Assembly (NCBI GenBank): GCA_007922195.1
Contig: ML682067.1
Span: forward strand, 5,512,451-5,576,450
Source: Podocnemis expansa
Taxonomy: Eukaryota; Chordata; Testudines; Podocnemididae
DNA: 64,000 bases
Direction of reading: 5' to 3'
In this document: positions 50,078 to 62,929 of the stretch, piece after piece
Position numbering within the stretch: position 1 is the first letter of the stretch
Layout of the letters: each line of letters starts with the position of its first letter
Notes under the pieces: generated by a model
Told to the model about the DNA's origin: nothing
The model's input: the letters and a program-made list of their open reading frames with translations, nothing else
Databases searched by the model: none
Position numbers and translations under genes: made by a program

Positions 50078-50531
50078 TAGCTGTATCAAAGAACACATAA
50101 TAATCTCTTTTGAAAAACTCAGAACTGTCCAGTTTAATGTCCCCATGTCACTTTTTCTATATTGATTTGCTTCTCAATAAATCAGTATCCAGGGACATTT
50201 TCAATGAACAGGGATGTTTCAATTTTTTGTGTGTGTGGATTGCTACCATGTGAATTTAAGTATTCAAATTGAATGGCTGTGAATGTCCGACTTTAGCAGC
50301 TGCTCTGCCATTTTGTTATCTAAAATGGTAAAGCGGAAAAATTGAGTAAACACATAAAGATGCTTCCCTCATAAAAATGGATACATCAGACAGAACATAT
50401 AAGTGCTGTAGATGAGTTGTTGAAATGAGTCTCATAAAGAAACAATCTTCAATAACATGCATGCTGCTCTTGCATGCAAACTATCTGATAAAGACAACTT
50501 CCTGGAGAGCATGCACTGAATATTATTGTCT

Positions 50532-50562
50532 GTTTCCTCAATAATAATAATAATAATAATGA
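50532..50562 (+). repeat. (AAT)n microsatellite
   Basis: Seven AAT-type triplets in a row in the intron. Simple sequence. Confidence 0.85.
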
Positions 50563-53500
50563 AAAGAGATTGGCAGGGGCAGGGTTGGGGGGAAGAAGGG
50601 GAGGTAAACAGTCTTCTTTTCCAGTTTGTCTATCTCCCTGTGGATGCCGCCACATGGACATTGTTGTTGTAGCAGCAACTCTAATAATTGGGCCTATGTA
50701 AGTCTGCTTTCCTCTTGGGTGTTCCAGCTTCTAATCTATATACTCATGAATCTGGAGAGTTCCTTGTAGTTTATAAATGCCTCTCACTTTTTTCTTTTTT
50801 TCAAATGGTGAGGGGCCCTAATCCAAGGAACGACTTCCCTTGATTTACAAATTAATATGAGACAACTTCCTGTTCTTTTCATAGTCAAATACGACTTCAG
50901 AAGCCAACTTCAGCCTTTGCAGTACAAAATGATTTTGAAGTTCCCATCTCCCTCTTAGGAGCACAAAGGCAATTTGTCTTCTGATTCCAGTTGAGAATGA
51001 AACAATAAGGTATGAACAAACTAGATGTGGAAGATGGATGCCACAGAGAGTTATGGAACTAAGTAGTACGAAGTGATATAATAAAGAAAATCATCACCTC
51101 TCTTAATTAAAGTTTATTTTATAATTTTTTTTGTGTGATGAGGATTTTATGAGTAAGCATTTCCTATATCTAGCAGTCAGATTTTGGGAGGGGCAGGGAT
51201 ATCTGTGGAGATTATTTTTCTTCAGATGCATTATTGATTGAACATTTTAGGATGCAAAAGCATTTTCCACATAGTCTCTTAACTTTTAAATTTAGTCGTG
51301 GCCAGAAGAAATTCTGACATGGTTCAGCAAATCACTGAAACTGGGGTCATGTCTTGTTGGAGCCATATTCAAAATTTCATGTGTTTGTCTTAGTTCCTGC
51401 TTCAACCACAATCCAATTTAAATTTTGCTGGAATGTGGTTGTTATTGTTGCTGAAAGATCTTTGTATTAAGGGTCTGTCTTCTTTATAACCAGCTTTATT
51501 GTATATAAATAAAAGATTTTTTTTCAAAGAGCATATTGGGAATTACTGCTGTGTAATTGAGAGGAAATGCTGTAAATACAACCTCCAGATACATACCCAT
51601 AAGTGAGATCATAACAGAGTTATTTCTTTTTTTTTGGGCCACATTTGGTAATCTGAGTTCTAGGCTAAAAGCAGGGAGAACTTTAGGGAAAAAAAGGTGA
51701 TTTGGATATTTTTAATTTACGAATGTGGGGGAAGGAGAAAGCCAGGTTAGTCTGTATTCATGTAGCTTAAAAAAAAAGCTTTTCTTTTTACAACCATAAC
51801 TTTCAAGGCCTTTAGCAAATAATGTAAAGGAGGAGATTTGAGCTTCTGGAGAAAAATAAAAGGAAGAAAGATGATTAAGGTATTTAATTTAGCAAAGCAT
51901 CTACTTTGCATGAGGATTTTTTGGTTGTGGATTTAATACAGGTGCAGAACATCTGTGTTGTTTATACATGCGGAGAGTTCAAAGGCCCGAATAAGAGCGA
52001 GGGGCACAAATGACATTGAAATTCAGTAGAAATTCTGAACCTAACTTCTTTTTTGGCCTTCGAAAAATCACCCCCATGGTCTACACTTGGAAGGAGCTAG
52101 GATTTTCTAAAGCAGACCTGACACCTTAGAATGCAATTTCTAAATACAGATTAACACAATGGTTTTTTCAGTCATGATTACCTATTGCAACATTAATCTT
52201 CATTTACAGATGCTCCTAATAACATATTGACATGATAGACATTAATTACTCTGAAAAAGCCTCTGCAGTCTATTAGATCAATAATCTACATTTTCAAAAA
52301 AATCTTTACGTTTATAATGCTGTAGTCACATAAAGCTCCAGTTCTTCAACACATTTGGTTTTTTGAAAGTGACTGTAAAAACAAAGAGGACATTCATACA
52401 CACAACATTATTTTAAAAATGTTCTGCTCTAAACATTGTGTACAGTGCAGTTGTGAACAGTTGATTCTGAGAACTTAACAGTCTTGTTGCTCCTGAGAAT
52501 TTAAGGGGTATGGCAGACATGAGAAACCCCAGTTCAGTACCAAGACAAAAGCATAAGGGCCAGCACGTTTGGGCCCAGTTAACAACCATATCCCTGAAGT
52601 CAACAGCAGTCAGAATTAGAGTGTCAGACTCCTACCGATCGGTACAAGATCAATGGGCAATGACGCCATCATCTTCCGTGACATGCATTCTGTCCATATA
52701 CCCAGCTTAACATACATTACAGATCTGTCTTGAAGACACTGCTGTTTCAGTGTTTTCTCCACTAGTTGTTATAGGATATTTAGCATACCATTCCCTGAGT
52801 GAATAAGGTAAAACATGGCATTGTTATGTTCTGTGCATTAGGCCTCAAGAACGAGCCAGGCTTAACTGCTAAAACAAAAGTCACCCAGACTCCCCACCTC
52901 TGCACACACACTTGTGTGCATGCACCAAGTGTGTGAATCCAGGGATGAGACCACTATTGACATCCTCCTGGTGTACAAACCACCTAAGAGTAGTGGGTAG
53001 GGTAGCACTTGGTCTGTTCCTTTCAGGCAGGTACCAGAGGGCTGTGGTACATCTGGTTTCATCGGGGGAGGTCTCACCTCTGGAGATATTTATGCTGTCC
53101 TATCCATCATTATATTCAGCATATTTGTAACTGCTCATAGGTAATCATGTGTTTTAGCACATGCAGTAGGAAAGCAACCTCAAGTTCTGTATACCTTTCA
53201 CATCAAATGCTCCAGCACCATTCCCCAGTTTTGTCAGTACCAGACAATTACATGAATGAAGGAAATATCAGAACTTAAATAAGAGAAGGCATAAATAATC
53301 TGCCTGCTGATCATCAAGATGTTAAGTTTTTTTTTCTGAAATCTTTGCTGTTCCTGGACACTCACAGCAACAGTAACAAGTTATGTCTTTTGCCATTTTT
53401 GGCTGGCCACAATGCTTCGCTTCTTCTTCCTGTAGGATAAGGATCTGACCACAGGCATACATGTGTTTTGTCACATGCAGGTACAGAATATGACAGTTGC

Positions 53501-55750
53501 TTGATGTATAGTGTTCCAACTGCTAACTGGGAATGTGTGATGAGAACACACCACACCATATTCTGAATTTCTGTGTCATTTGAGGTCCAGAGGGAGGTCC
53601 TTGGTGATCCTCCAACCTTGGCTTTCTCAAGGACTGCCTTTCTCCTCTTTGTGGTACCTGCATTTGTTAGGAATACTAAAATTCATAGTATCAAGGGCAG
53701 ATATTTCAGCATGAGGGAGCAGGCCTCTTTTGGTGGTGGGCCAATGGCTATGAAATGCTCTTCTAGAAAAATTAGAATGACTACCAATCATACTCCTTTC
53801 AGACCAACATGTGAAACCTATCTCTTGCCATAATAGTCCCATAATAATAGCCCTAAGAATAACTTCAACTACTTCCTTAACTATAGCTATGAATATATAC
53901 AACTAAAACCTACTCAAAACTCTTGCAGCATAGTATGAGGAAAGGGAGGAGAAAAATGTCTTTCACATTGTTTGCTTTATATACATTTGTTGCTATTTAA
54001 ATACTACAGTGACTGGCATATAAGGAAAAAAAACCATATTACTCCACCTATCATTGTTCTTTCCATCTGTATTAAGACCGGGCAACTCAATGCTAGGGAG
54101 TTGAGAATGACTGCTAACCTCACTGTGTTCAGAATTAAATGAAAACCTCGCCTTTTTCACTTAGCTTTCTCTTACCTGAGCTCTTCTTCTCATGTGTTCA
54201 GGGGCATGCACGCACAAGCTATCTATTGGTAAGAAAGCTCCTGCATGCTGGGATGAACCAGGAATATTAATTCTTTTTAAATACTCAGGAGACAATGTTA
54301 CTAGAGGGATGAGCACGTTATCAGAACCTAGATATATAGGGGGAATCAGTACATAGAATTAGATACATTTGTGCTGCAGTATCTTCACACACGAAGGCAA
54401 GTAAATAATGCAGTATTAATCTTAAAAAGGACACTGGAAAGGTTACTAGCCTAAAAACTGATATACCTGGAGAGAAGTGTTAACAGAAGACTTTTATTTA
54501 GAGAAATCCATAAAGGTATTTTATTTTTAAACTGGTACTGATCCTTCTCCTTCCCCCTACCTCCAGCCACTGCAGAACAAAGAAATGTGTAGAAATATTG
54601 TGCTCGCTGATAGAAATGGCAGGCCGACATCAGTTCAGCATCAACGGCTGCCTGCTATCTCCATCATAAGGCACATGCACTGATGTGCTGAACATCAAAT
54701 CATATCCCATTTTTAAGGTTTCAAGCATGAAGAATGATCATCTTGGAAAAGTATATTGATATGTCCTTGTAGGTACTCTCTTTATAGATAAGACCACTGC
54801 TGAAGCACAACAGTTCCTAAGAGTCATACGTAGGCAGAAACCCCAAAGCTAGAATTTCTTTGGAGGTTTCTTTAGTTTGTGCCTTATTCTTAAAATACAA
54901 ATGCTCCCAAAATATTGTTAACGACATACAAAAAAGCTTGAGTTAATTTCACTGAAGAAATAAAGCATAATTTTGAGATATGAGTGGAACCTAATGAACC
55001 TCCAAGTGCAAAACCCAGCCTTTTTATTGCATTTTAAAACCTTGGAAAAAGTGAACAATTACTCAAAAGCATCATTAATAATAAATATCTTTGTTTGTCA
55101 AGAAATTTCTTATTGAACCAAAAAATACTCAAGATAGACAATGAAATAATGAAGTCTGAGCTTGCTAAATGCATCTGAAGTGCTCAATGACTGAGAGACT
55201 ATTTTACTTGAAACAAGTAAATGAAATTACTTATCTGATGCCTCTGTTGGTTAACATAAAAACATTTTAAATTTTTTTAAAAAGTATAATCATGCTTCTG
55301 ATTAACTTGACCTCTTATAGTAAGATTGAAAGGGGAATTTCAATCAGTGTGCCATTTCATAGCAAATAGTTTACAGCAGGGGATGTAGTTATTGTGGTGT
55401 TTGAGGGTGGAACTTTGGTTCTGCAAGTTCAAAATTTTTGATATCACACGGTCCAGATACTGCTGCCCCTACCGTTCTGCTGATTTGCACTCAAATAGGA
55501 GTCTGAGAGTGAATGACTTGCAGTTAGTAGGTAGAAGGAAGATGAAGCTCAGCTCTTTCCTGATGGAGAGTCATAGAGCTAAAGTCAGGCTAAAAGAAAG
55601 GCTAAGTGAGCACCTTCGTGCAAATAAAAGGATGGCAGGAAGAGAACTCAGAGCAAGGATCAAATAGAGTTCTAAGTGATGATATTGTGCTCAAATGTCA
55701 CCCACAATCCCAGATTTTTACTATAATTCTAGAGTAGCTGGGTGTTTCTG
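50563..55750. other. Non-coding intronic DNA, nothing recognised
   Basis: About 5 kb without recognisable exons or bounded repeats. The expected next TAFA2 exon is not here. Open frames at 52510, 52912 and 53573 lack domain similarity and have no convincing splice context. Confidence 0.45.
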
Positions 55751-55754
55751 CTAA

Positions 55755-55845
55755 AGTCGGATTTTCTCCAACAAAAGCTCATGTGATATATAAATGTGTT
55801 AGTCTTTAAAACTGCCACCGGACTCCTTGTTTGTTTTATCTGTGC
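55755..55845 (+). repeat. Dispersed inverted-repeat family, copy F
   Basis: The blocks gattttctccaacaaaagctcatg, aaatgtgttagtcttta, gccaccggactccttg and tttgttttatctg place it in the family of copies A-E. It is truncated at both sides. Confidence 0.78.
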
Positions 55846-56639
55846 AATAGCTCATAATGCTAATATTTAAATTCTAGAGTTTGATGTTAACACCTCAGGG
55901 AGATGGATGGGGGCTTTCCCTGAGGCTATTATCTAAGGCTGTCTGTAGATTTAAGACAACAGCAGGTTGTTTCAGATTCAAGTTTTTCTTTTCAGTTACA
56001 GGCTTTGTGTACTTTAGCATTTTTTGGGAAGTCTCCAGTTTTTGCACTCTCCCTGGTGCAGCTCCATCAGTGAAAGGAATGGTGTGATCACCAGAAGAGC
56101 GCTTAGGATACCAACTTCTTTACAAATATTGGTGTGAAATGAAATGAGAAACCTGTTTGTAGCAGTAACAATCTCCTACTTTCAAGTGCTGCACAGTTAT
56201 TTCCTGAAAGAGCTGTACTTTCACTGAGTCATCCTACTACCTTAGTGTAAAACTTCTATATTCTTTGAAAAGCATGTAAGTGTCGTCATAGAAAATATGT
56301 GAGGAATTCCAGAGTCCCTACAGTACCCTTGAGATGAATAAGCATTGCAATTGCTGCTGGGTCCTGCTTAAATTTATAACTTGATTTCAGTTATTCTCTT
56401 CAAACTTCTAATTTCCCTTGTATTCTGTTAAAATAAAATGAACCTAAAGCTGCCATTGGATGGTGTGATGAAGGGTTGGTGTGCCTCTTTGTGGCAAGGT
56501 GCAGTACTGTGGGGCTTCATTCTCTGTAGTCCTGCTGCTCAGGTCTTCTACTAGTCTCCTGTTGACTTGTCACTTGACCCTGTGGTTGGGCTGTCTTTGG
56601 TCTTGCCTCTTTTGGGGTAAACCAAAGCTGCTCTTAGAG

Positions 56640-57110
56640 TGATTGTGTATGTCTATTCCACTGCAAGGGGCAGGGTGTACCTCATGCACAGCTGTTGGAG
56701 AAGTTTTTCTCTGAGTGGTATTTGTCTGGGTGATTTCAGTGACCTCTGTTGCTGTGAGTTACTGCATTCCAAAACAAGAAGGTAGAGCCATTCCTGACCC
56801 CCCCATCAGTTTTTTCTTATAGCCAGTGATGGTCTCTGGAGGACTTCTCATCTTGCTATCACCAGTTTGTTTCCTTCATTCATTGTGTATAGTCTATTCG
56901 TCATTTAGTAGGTAGTTAAATATAGCATATAATTAGTGTTTAGGATCCAGGTTTTAGGTTCTTTTTGGCCAACCTTGATTCTAGTTTTTGGGACTGGGAT
57001 TAGGGCCATGCCTCACTCCCCGAGACTTTGCCAGCCCAATAGTTTTGGTATCTTTACTCGATGTGAGGTGGTGTCAGGGAATAAACCAGATGGACTGGTA
57101 GAAATGTTTA
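56640..57110 (+). mobile_element. DIRS-like retrotransposon, 5' end
   Basis: The segment starts gtgtatgtctattccactgcaaggggcagg and includes gttggagaagtttttct, cccatcagttttttcttatag, and gtaggtagttaaata. It leads to a short frame MPHSPRLCQ at 57009. I recognise this order as the untranslated start and first gag codons of turtle DIRS elements. The gtctattccact end also matches the agtggaatgga-type strings at the 3' end of the copy at 21 kb. No gag or pol follows, so the copy is truncated. Confidence 0.6.
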
Positions 57111-57234
57111 ACATGACTGCTCTTACTTTAAGGCTATACTCTACTTACATTCAGGCACTTACACATGTCCACAACAGGTTAGTAAACCCCCCAACCTTGA
57201 ATAATTACCAAAGTCTGGGGAGGCTTTCAAGCAG

Positions 57235-57600
57235 GGGTGGGCGAAGGCCCACCCACTTGGCCCCAAGTCCTGCTCACTTTAGCCCTGAGGCCCACCCACT
57301 TTAGCCCCTGGCAGTGGAGTGAACTTTGCCATGGGAAAGGGCTTCTGTAACAACAAAGGGCTAAAATCTTTGTCACAGCCCACATCACTGAATTAGTACA
57401 GAATCTTGTATTTACAGGATAAGCAGAGTCCAGCCCCCCAGACCAGCCCCCTCCCTCCCAGGGGCAGAGTGGCTGGGTCAGGGGAGGGGCAGGAGTGTGG
57501 GGCCAGTCTCTGGGCTGGCCCACCCCTTCTCTGGCACATGGGGGGACCCCCTTACTGGCCAATTGACCCCTGGTCCCACACCCCTATAGGGATGGCCCTG
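57235..57600. repeat. GC-rich, possibly hAT-like non-autonomous repeat
   Basis: The left flank has gcaggggtgggcgaaggccc and the interior carries repeated cccacccactt phrases. The right side has cacacccctatagggatgg. A pairing of gcaggggtggg with cacacccct is possible but not convincing. Confidence 0.35.
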
Positions 57601-58497
57601 CACACAGTTATAGCTACTACACCTCTTAACAAGGCAGAGTTTTAACTTTCTATATGAAAACTCAGGTCCGTTTCCCAAGCAGGGGTGGGAGGTGAGGCAT
57701 AATCTTTATTTTGCCCCCCCTGGATCTAATGGGGGTGTTAATGCCACTGTGTGTGCTAAAGTTATCCTGTTGAATGCTGAAAGCAAAGGCTTGAATCAGT
57801 GGTGTGCTGTGAGAACTGTCCAAGTGTGACATGAAATTTTGTACAAAGGTAATGAAAACCAATGAAAAACAAACATTATTTCATTTTAAACAATATTCTA
57901 TCCAACCAAAACTACAGCTCATAAAACTCGTGAAAATTAATCATCAAATTAAAAGTGAGGGCTGGTGTATTTTTTATTCTAAAAAACATTCTAAATGCAG
58001 GTGGCCAAAGGGCAAAATTGAGAGGATGTGGGTTTTTTTTTCTGATGGATTTGAAACATTAATGCATTTCATCCTTCTTTAGCTTGTTGTATGCACTGTG
58101 TTGCAAACCACTCTAGTAAGGCCGTAACCATAGTAAATGTAAGTAAATATGATGTTTATGAGCTATCAATTCAGTTGAAAAAAGTGGGTGTGTCATGGAA
58201 TTGTTTGTCTCATTTCAATACACTTCAATGAGTGTTGTGAATGGGAGACCATCTGCTGTCAGTATAGCTACCACCTCTCAAGGAAGTGAATTAAACTATG
58301 CCAATGGGAGAAGCTCTCCTCTCAGTGTATGAGGATCATTACGTAAGTGCTAAAGCGGCTCAGCATTTTAAGGGTAGACCTGCTCTTAAGAATGCTATGG
58401 CTGTGAGTCAGCTGATCCTGTGTGTGATGTTTACTTCTGTATGCAAGTTTCAACACCGACTTCAGTGTTTAACACTCACTGAATTGCACTCTCACAA

Positions 58498-58783
58498 AGG
58501 GTACATCTACCCTGCAGTAAAACACCTGGGTCATGGAGTCTCAGATCCCAGGTCACCTGACTTAGGCTTATGGGGCTTGGTCTGTGGGTACAAAAAGAGC
58601 AGTGCAGACATTTGGGTTGAGGCTGGAGCCTGGGCTCTGAAATTCTGCAAGGAGGGAAGGGTCTTGGAGGCCAGGCTCCAGTTTGAGCCAGAATGGCTAC
58701 ACTGCTGTTTTTAGCTCTGCAGTCTGAATCCCAGGAGCCTGAATTAATTGACCCAGGCTCTGAGACTCCTCTAAGTACCCTCT
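58498..58783. mobile_element. MITE, 'gtctacactgca' family, copy 2
   Basis: The copy starts gggtacatctaccctgcagt and ends near ctctaagtaccct. Its interior holds the same ordered blocks as the element at 403-698: cccaggtcacctgacttaggc, gcagtgcagacatttgggtt, aggctggagcctgggctctg, and the mirror-image blocks gctacactgctgtttttagc and gacccaggctctgagactc. No coding capacity. Confidence 0.7.
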
Positions 58784-59589
58784 AAAGGCTCTCATGAATC
58801 TTTATTGTAAGCATTACTGCATAATACTGGCCTAGTTAAACATAAAATAAGAATTTATAAGAAGAATAAACATTGCAGATATTTCTAGAAACTGAGGAAT
58901 GATTCTAGTAACTTGCTTGACCAAGTTGGTGCTGACAATATTGTAAGTCTAAGGAAATTTTAATTTAAATTAGAAAGTAAAATGTTAGTAAACACAATTT
59001 TAGTTGTACATGTACTTTATATGAAATACAGAGTTGCCAAGAGAATGTGGCCTATCCCATAGGAAATCTTGTTAGCACCAGAACACATTAAACCCAGTTG
59101 TGACAGTTGGAGGGTGGTATCAGCCCCGTGCTTCTGTGCTGATATTCCATTAAGATACAAAAACTGAGGCTCTTTTGATGAAAGGAGTTTTTCAGAGAGT
59201 CAGAAGAGAACTGGAGGGAGTTTACAACTGAGAGTTAACTCTAAATAACCTGTGCAGTTGCAGTCTATTCAGACAGATTTTAAGGTTTTGTACTGCTGCT
59301 CGTCATTCTGCTATCTGAGCGTCTCTGTGGAAAATAGACTGGCAATGGCAAAATCACTAGGAGTTCACAAAACCTCTGACTCATCTTCCTTACTGGATTG
59401 TAGAAGGCTATGTGGACTAGGGATTTGGGAGATTTGGTGGGGAAGTAGTAGATCTTATGAATGTTGGACTGATTATGGTGGAAAAGCCTAATGGGAGGAA
59501 TGTGTTGCAATTTGCCAAAGGTGGCCATACAGGATTCATCTAATTTATTCAGGATGTTCATTCCACAGCTGGATCTGTTGGATTAATTT

Positions 59590-60665
59590 AGATGAAATAT
59601 ATGGGCCTGTGAAGCTGTATGGGCCTGGGGGGCTGCGTATAATTACTTTTCATAATAATATTTCATATTTGCAATAACCCATATGTGATATGCCATGTTT
59701 GGTGTCAATAGAAAGGCTATAAACTGCTGAGAATGATTATATGGTTTGCATGTTGGTATCATGCCTGTGTTAGAAATTAGAAATCTATCTGTTTTTCTCT
59801 GTGTGTTCCAAGTGATCTGATTTTAAGGCATACCCAGACTGGCTGTCTGCAACAACATTATCTTCCTGATGGCTCATCAAGGCAACTTCCAGCTGACGTG
59901 GGCCTGGGAAGAAACCTGTTTGGCCAGTCACCCAAGCTGACCAAGTGATTCAACTCCATTTTGATTTGGCAAGGACCCTGAGCACATGGGGAGGGCCAGA
60001 AGGTGATAAAAGGCCACAGCCCATTCTTCATTTTGTCTTTAGTCTTCAGTCTGTCTGCAACCAACACCCCTTCTGGAGCTATTCTTCTGGGACTGAACAA
60101 AGGACTGAGACCCACCCAGCTGCTGCTGCTGCTGGGTGCACACCAGAGGAGTGGGACTAACCTGCAAACTACAGGATCTTCAAGGATTTGTTTTCCATGG
60201 ACTCTAAATAATTTGTATGTATGTGATTCACTTTGACCCTTTAACATCTCTCATATTTTGATTGTTTTCCTTTTATATTAAACCTTTAGTTCCTAAAGGA
60301 TTGGCTGACAGCGTGGCAAATTTGGGTAAGATCCAAGCCTATATTGTTCTGGGTGATGTGGCTGGCCCTTTGGGGTGAGGAGAATTTCTTTCCTTAAGAG
60401 ACCCAGTGGCCAGAGGTGACCAGAGGAGCTTATGTGTGATAAAAGGGACTGTTTCTGTTTGGTTATGCTTGGTGATGACCAGAGTGGGGAATCAGAAGCA
60501 TGTTCTGTTACTGACTGGGAGACAGGTTTAAGTACCACCAGTCAATGATTTGGGGATTTGGCCCCTGGTTTTGCAGCCTGCCCTGATTTTGGCACATTCA
60601 GAAGGTTATCCTAGGGGGTTCGGGTCACAGGGCCAAAAAAATTAAGTGTTAACGTGACCTTGATG
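59590..60665 (+). mobile_element. LTR-like dispersed repeat
   Basis: The + strand contains a TATA-like gataaaaggcc near 60005, then gaacaaaggactgagaccc, a poly(A)-signal-like tatattaaa near 60274, then ctttagttcctaaaggattggctg and gcgtggcaaatttgggtaag. I recognise the cctttag...taaaggattgg...gcgtg...gggtaagat order as a common turtle LTR-associated repeat. No gag, pol or env frames are present, and precise ends and target duplication were not found. Confidence 0.5.
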
Positions 60666-60830
60666 CTCTCCTGCATTAAACGGTGTTAAAATATTGGTTC
60701 TGAGTTTGAAATACAGAGATATCAGGATGCTTAGTACCATGGTAAACACATTGTGTTAACCTTTTATTAAAGATACAGAAAAAGAAGGAAAAACAGTTAC
60801 AAAATTTGAAATGCAAAGTATTAACTAAAG

Positions 60831-61398
60831 CAGTGGTTCCCAACCATTTCCCGGCTGGGGACCCCTTTTTTATTAAAAATACTCTGTGGCCCCCTGGCTG
60901 CATTTTTATCCTAGTGGCATGACTGTGCAGAATGTGGCCCCTGGGGGCAGAATGTGGCCCCTGGGGGCAGAATGCAGCCCCCACCACTCTAGGGGAGCCT
61001 CGGCTGTTGGGATCCAGCCCCTGTGGCATAATGTGGCCCCTGCTGCTTGGGGGAAGCCTCCCTGTCCCTGCACCTCCCCCTGAATCTTCTCCACTTGCTG
61101 TGGCCCCTCCTCTGACTCCCTCCCTGGTTCCCCCCACCTCTCCCTTTACCTGGCTGGAGCTGCTGCAGCTGGGTGCCCCCCCCGCCACTCTTCTGAGCAT
61201 GGTCTAAGCATGGTCAGGAGGTGGGAGTTTTAAAAACTCCCTGCCTGGGCAAAGTTCCCTGCCAGCTGGAAGCTGGGGTCTCCATAGGAACTCAAGATCC
61301 TGGCAGCATCTAGCCCCAGCTCCTAGCCTGTCCACGGACTCCCTGGGGCCACTCTGTGGCTCCCCAGGGGTCCATGGACTACAGGTTGGGAACCACTG
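60831..61398. mobile_element. Non-autonomous hAT-type element, 568 bp
   Basis: cagtggttcccaacc at the left end is mirrored exactly by ggttgggaaccactg at the right end. The flanks aactaaag and aagcaaag give an imperfect 8-bp duplication (6 of 8). The interior is GC-rich. At 60928-60987 a 20-bp unit beginning cagaatgtggcccctggggg is repeated about two and a half times. Open frames inside are compositional. Confidence 0.82.
60928..60987 (+). repeat. 20-bp tandem repeat inside hAT-type element
   Basis: Units start at 60928, 60948 and 60968. The first two are identical over 20 bases and the third diverges after eight. Confidence 0.9.
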
Positions 61399-62045
61399 AA
61401 GCAAAGCTTTCATTTTAACAGCATCCTTTGTTCCCTTCCCATTTACCTGAGTGTCTTTAGAAAGAGGAAAAAACCTCCACAAAACCCTTGTTTGACTCTC
61501 TCTTAGATAGTATCAAAAATGATAACAACTATGCCTTTGGGAGAAAAAGGTGAGTTACGAGATCGGGGCTGCTGTTGTAAGTGTTATTGTTAAAGTCTGA
61601 TCCCATTTCTTGAAAAATAAAAAAAGGCAGATCCATGCAAATTTGGAGACAAAAGAACAGCAAAGATAGAAAATGCCGCTGCCATCTTTGATGCTGACTT
61701 CCATTTGCAGCATCCCATTGTTAGAAAAACCCAGGACTGGTATACGGTCTTAACAGCCCTTCCAAGACCTTGTAAACTTGTACCAGAATTTGCCTGTTCA
61801 GGTCATTGCTTTTACTTGCCATTCTGGGCTCCAGGTTTACAGTTGTACTTTAGAATGTTCTCACTTGGTCAGCTGAGACAGACACTTCTGTCTAATAAGA
61901 CAGAAGGAAAAGGACAGAGATGGGAAAGAGAAGAAATAAGGTGCAGAAGGAAAAGGACACATGGAAGAGTCAGGGAGAGCTAGATAAAGTCTCACATTCT
62001 AGGTATTATTTCAGATTCACTGGGAGCAGGGAGTGCTCATGATGC
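61399..62045. other. Non-coding intronic DNA, nothing recognised
   Basis: The frame 61705-61983 has no domain similarity. No bounded repeat was seen. Confidence 0.4.
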
Positions 62046-62049
62046 CATC

Positions 62050-62925
62050 TGGGTTCCTCTCTTTGAGCATATTCCCTGTCAGCCTCTTTTTACTAGACTA
62101 AACAAGACAAACTCTTCCAGTCTTCTTTCATAAAGCAGGCCTTTGGTCCTCTGATCATCTTAGTAACTTTTCTCTGCATCCTGTTCGAATTCATCTTTCT
62201 TAAACATAGGTGACTAGAATTATACACAGCTTTCCAGATAAGGTCTCACCTGTAATGATCTTGAGGGTTCATTAAAGACGATACTACTGAATGAATAAGT
62301 AATAGAACTTTAATCATACAGACAAATATCCAAGTGTGTACCTGGGAGCAGCCATGTTAGATCTTCTCTGGGGCATGTCCCCCAATTTACACAACACTGG
62401 CCCATGCTAGGGAGTGTTTCTAAATTCACAACCTCCTACAAGCATATCACTACATCACCTGTGCCTTGTACAGTAGGATTAAGACTTCTCTATTGCTACT
62501 GGAAATCCTTTGCCTGATACATCCAAGGATTGCATTTGCCTTTTTCACAGTTACATCACATTGGTGGCTCACCATCAGGATGAACCCTCAGCTTCTAGCA
62601 GAAATTCTTATGCTTAGATCATAAATGTATGACCTTACAATTTATATGATTGAATTTAAGCCCATTTCTGTCACTCCAGTTCTCAGGGTCATCCATATGT
62701 TCCTGTGTAATCCTCCTCTGCATCGATGATGCCTCCTGACTTTGTATCATCAGCAAATTCCATTAGCATACTCCTTTTTGTGCTGAGGTCACTTAATATA
62801 AATATTGAATAAGTTTGGTTTCAAAACTGAACCTTCAGAAACAGTGCTAGTAATGTCCTTCTATGTTTCTTTCCTTTAGCTGGTTGCTTATTCACCTTAC
62901 CATGCTTGTACTGATCCCCATCTTC
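62050..62925 (-). mobile_element. CR1 LINE, antisense fragment of the reverse transcriptase, split by insertion
   Basis: The + strand reads as antisense CR1: cttttctctgcatcctgttcg, ccagataaggtctcacctg, aaggattgcatttgcctttttc and tttgtatcatcagcaaattcc. Read on the minus strand, the last string gives EFADDTK (about 62741-62761), so both catalytic aspartates of this block are kept. In the plus-strand CR1 at 15 kb one is mutated. The copy is interrupted at 62250/62455 by a small LTR-like element, and the two sides join cleanly when it is left out. Confidence 0.78.
62251..62454 (-). mobile_element. Small solo-LTR-like insertion with 5-bp target duplication
   Basis: The insert begins TGTAATGATC and ends CACTACA, so it has TG...CA termini. 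It is flanked by tcacc on both sides (62246-62250 and 62455-62459). It sits inside an otherwise continuous CR1 sequence. Read on the minus strand, attaaagttc lies near its 3' part and could be a poly(A) signal, which sets the tentative orientation. It is 204 bp, short for an LTR. A TG...CA non-LTR element is possible but less likely. Confidence 0.65.
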
Positions 62926-62929
62926 TGCA

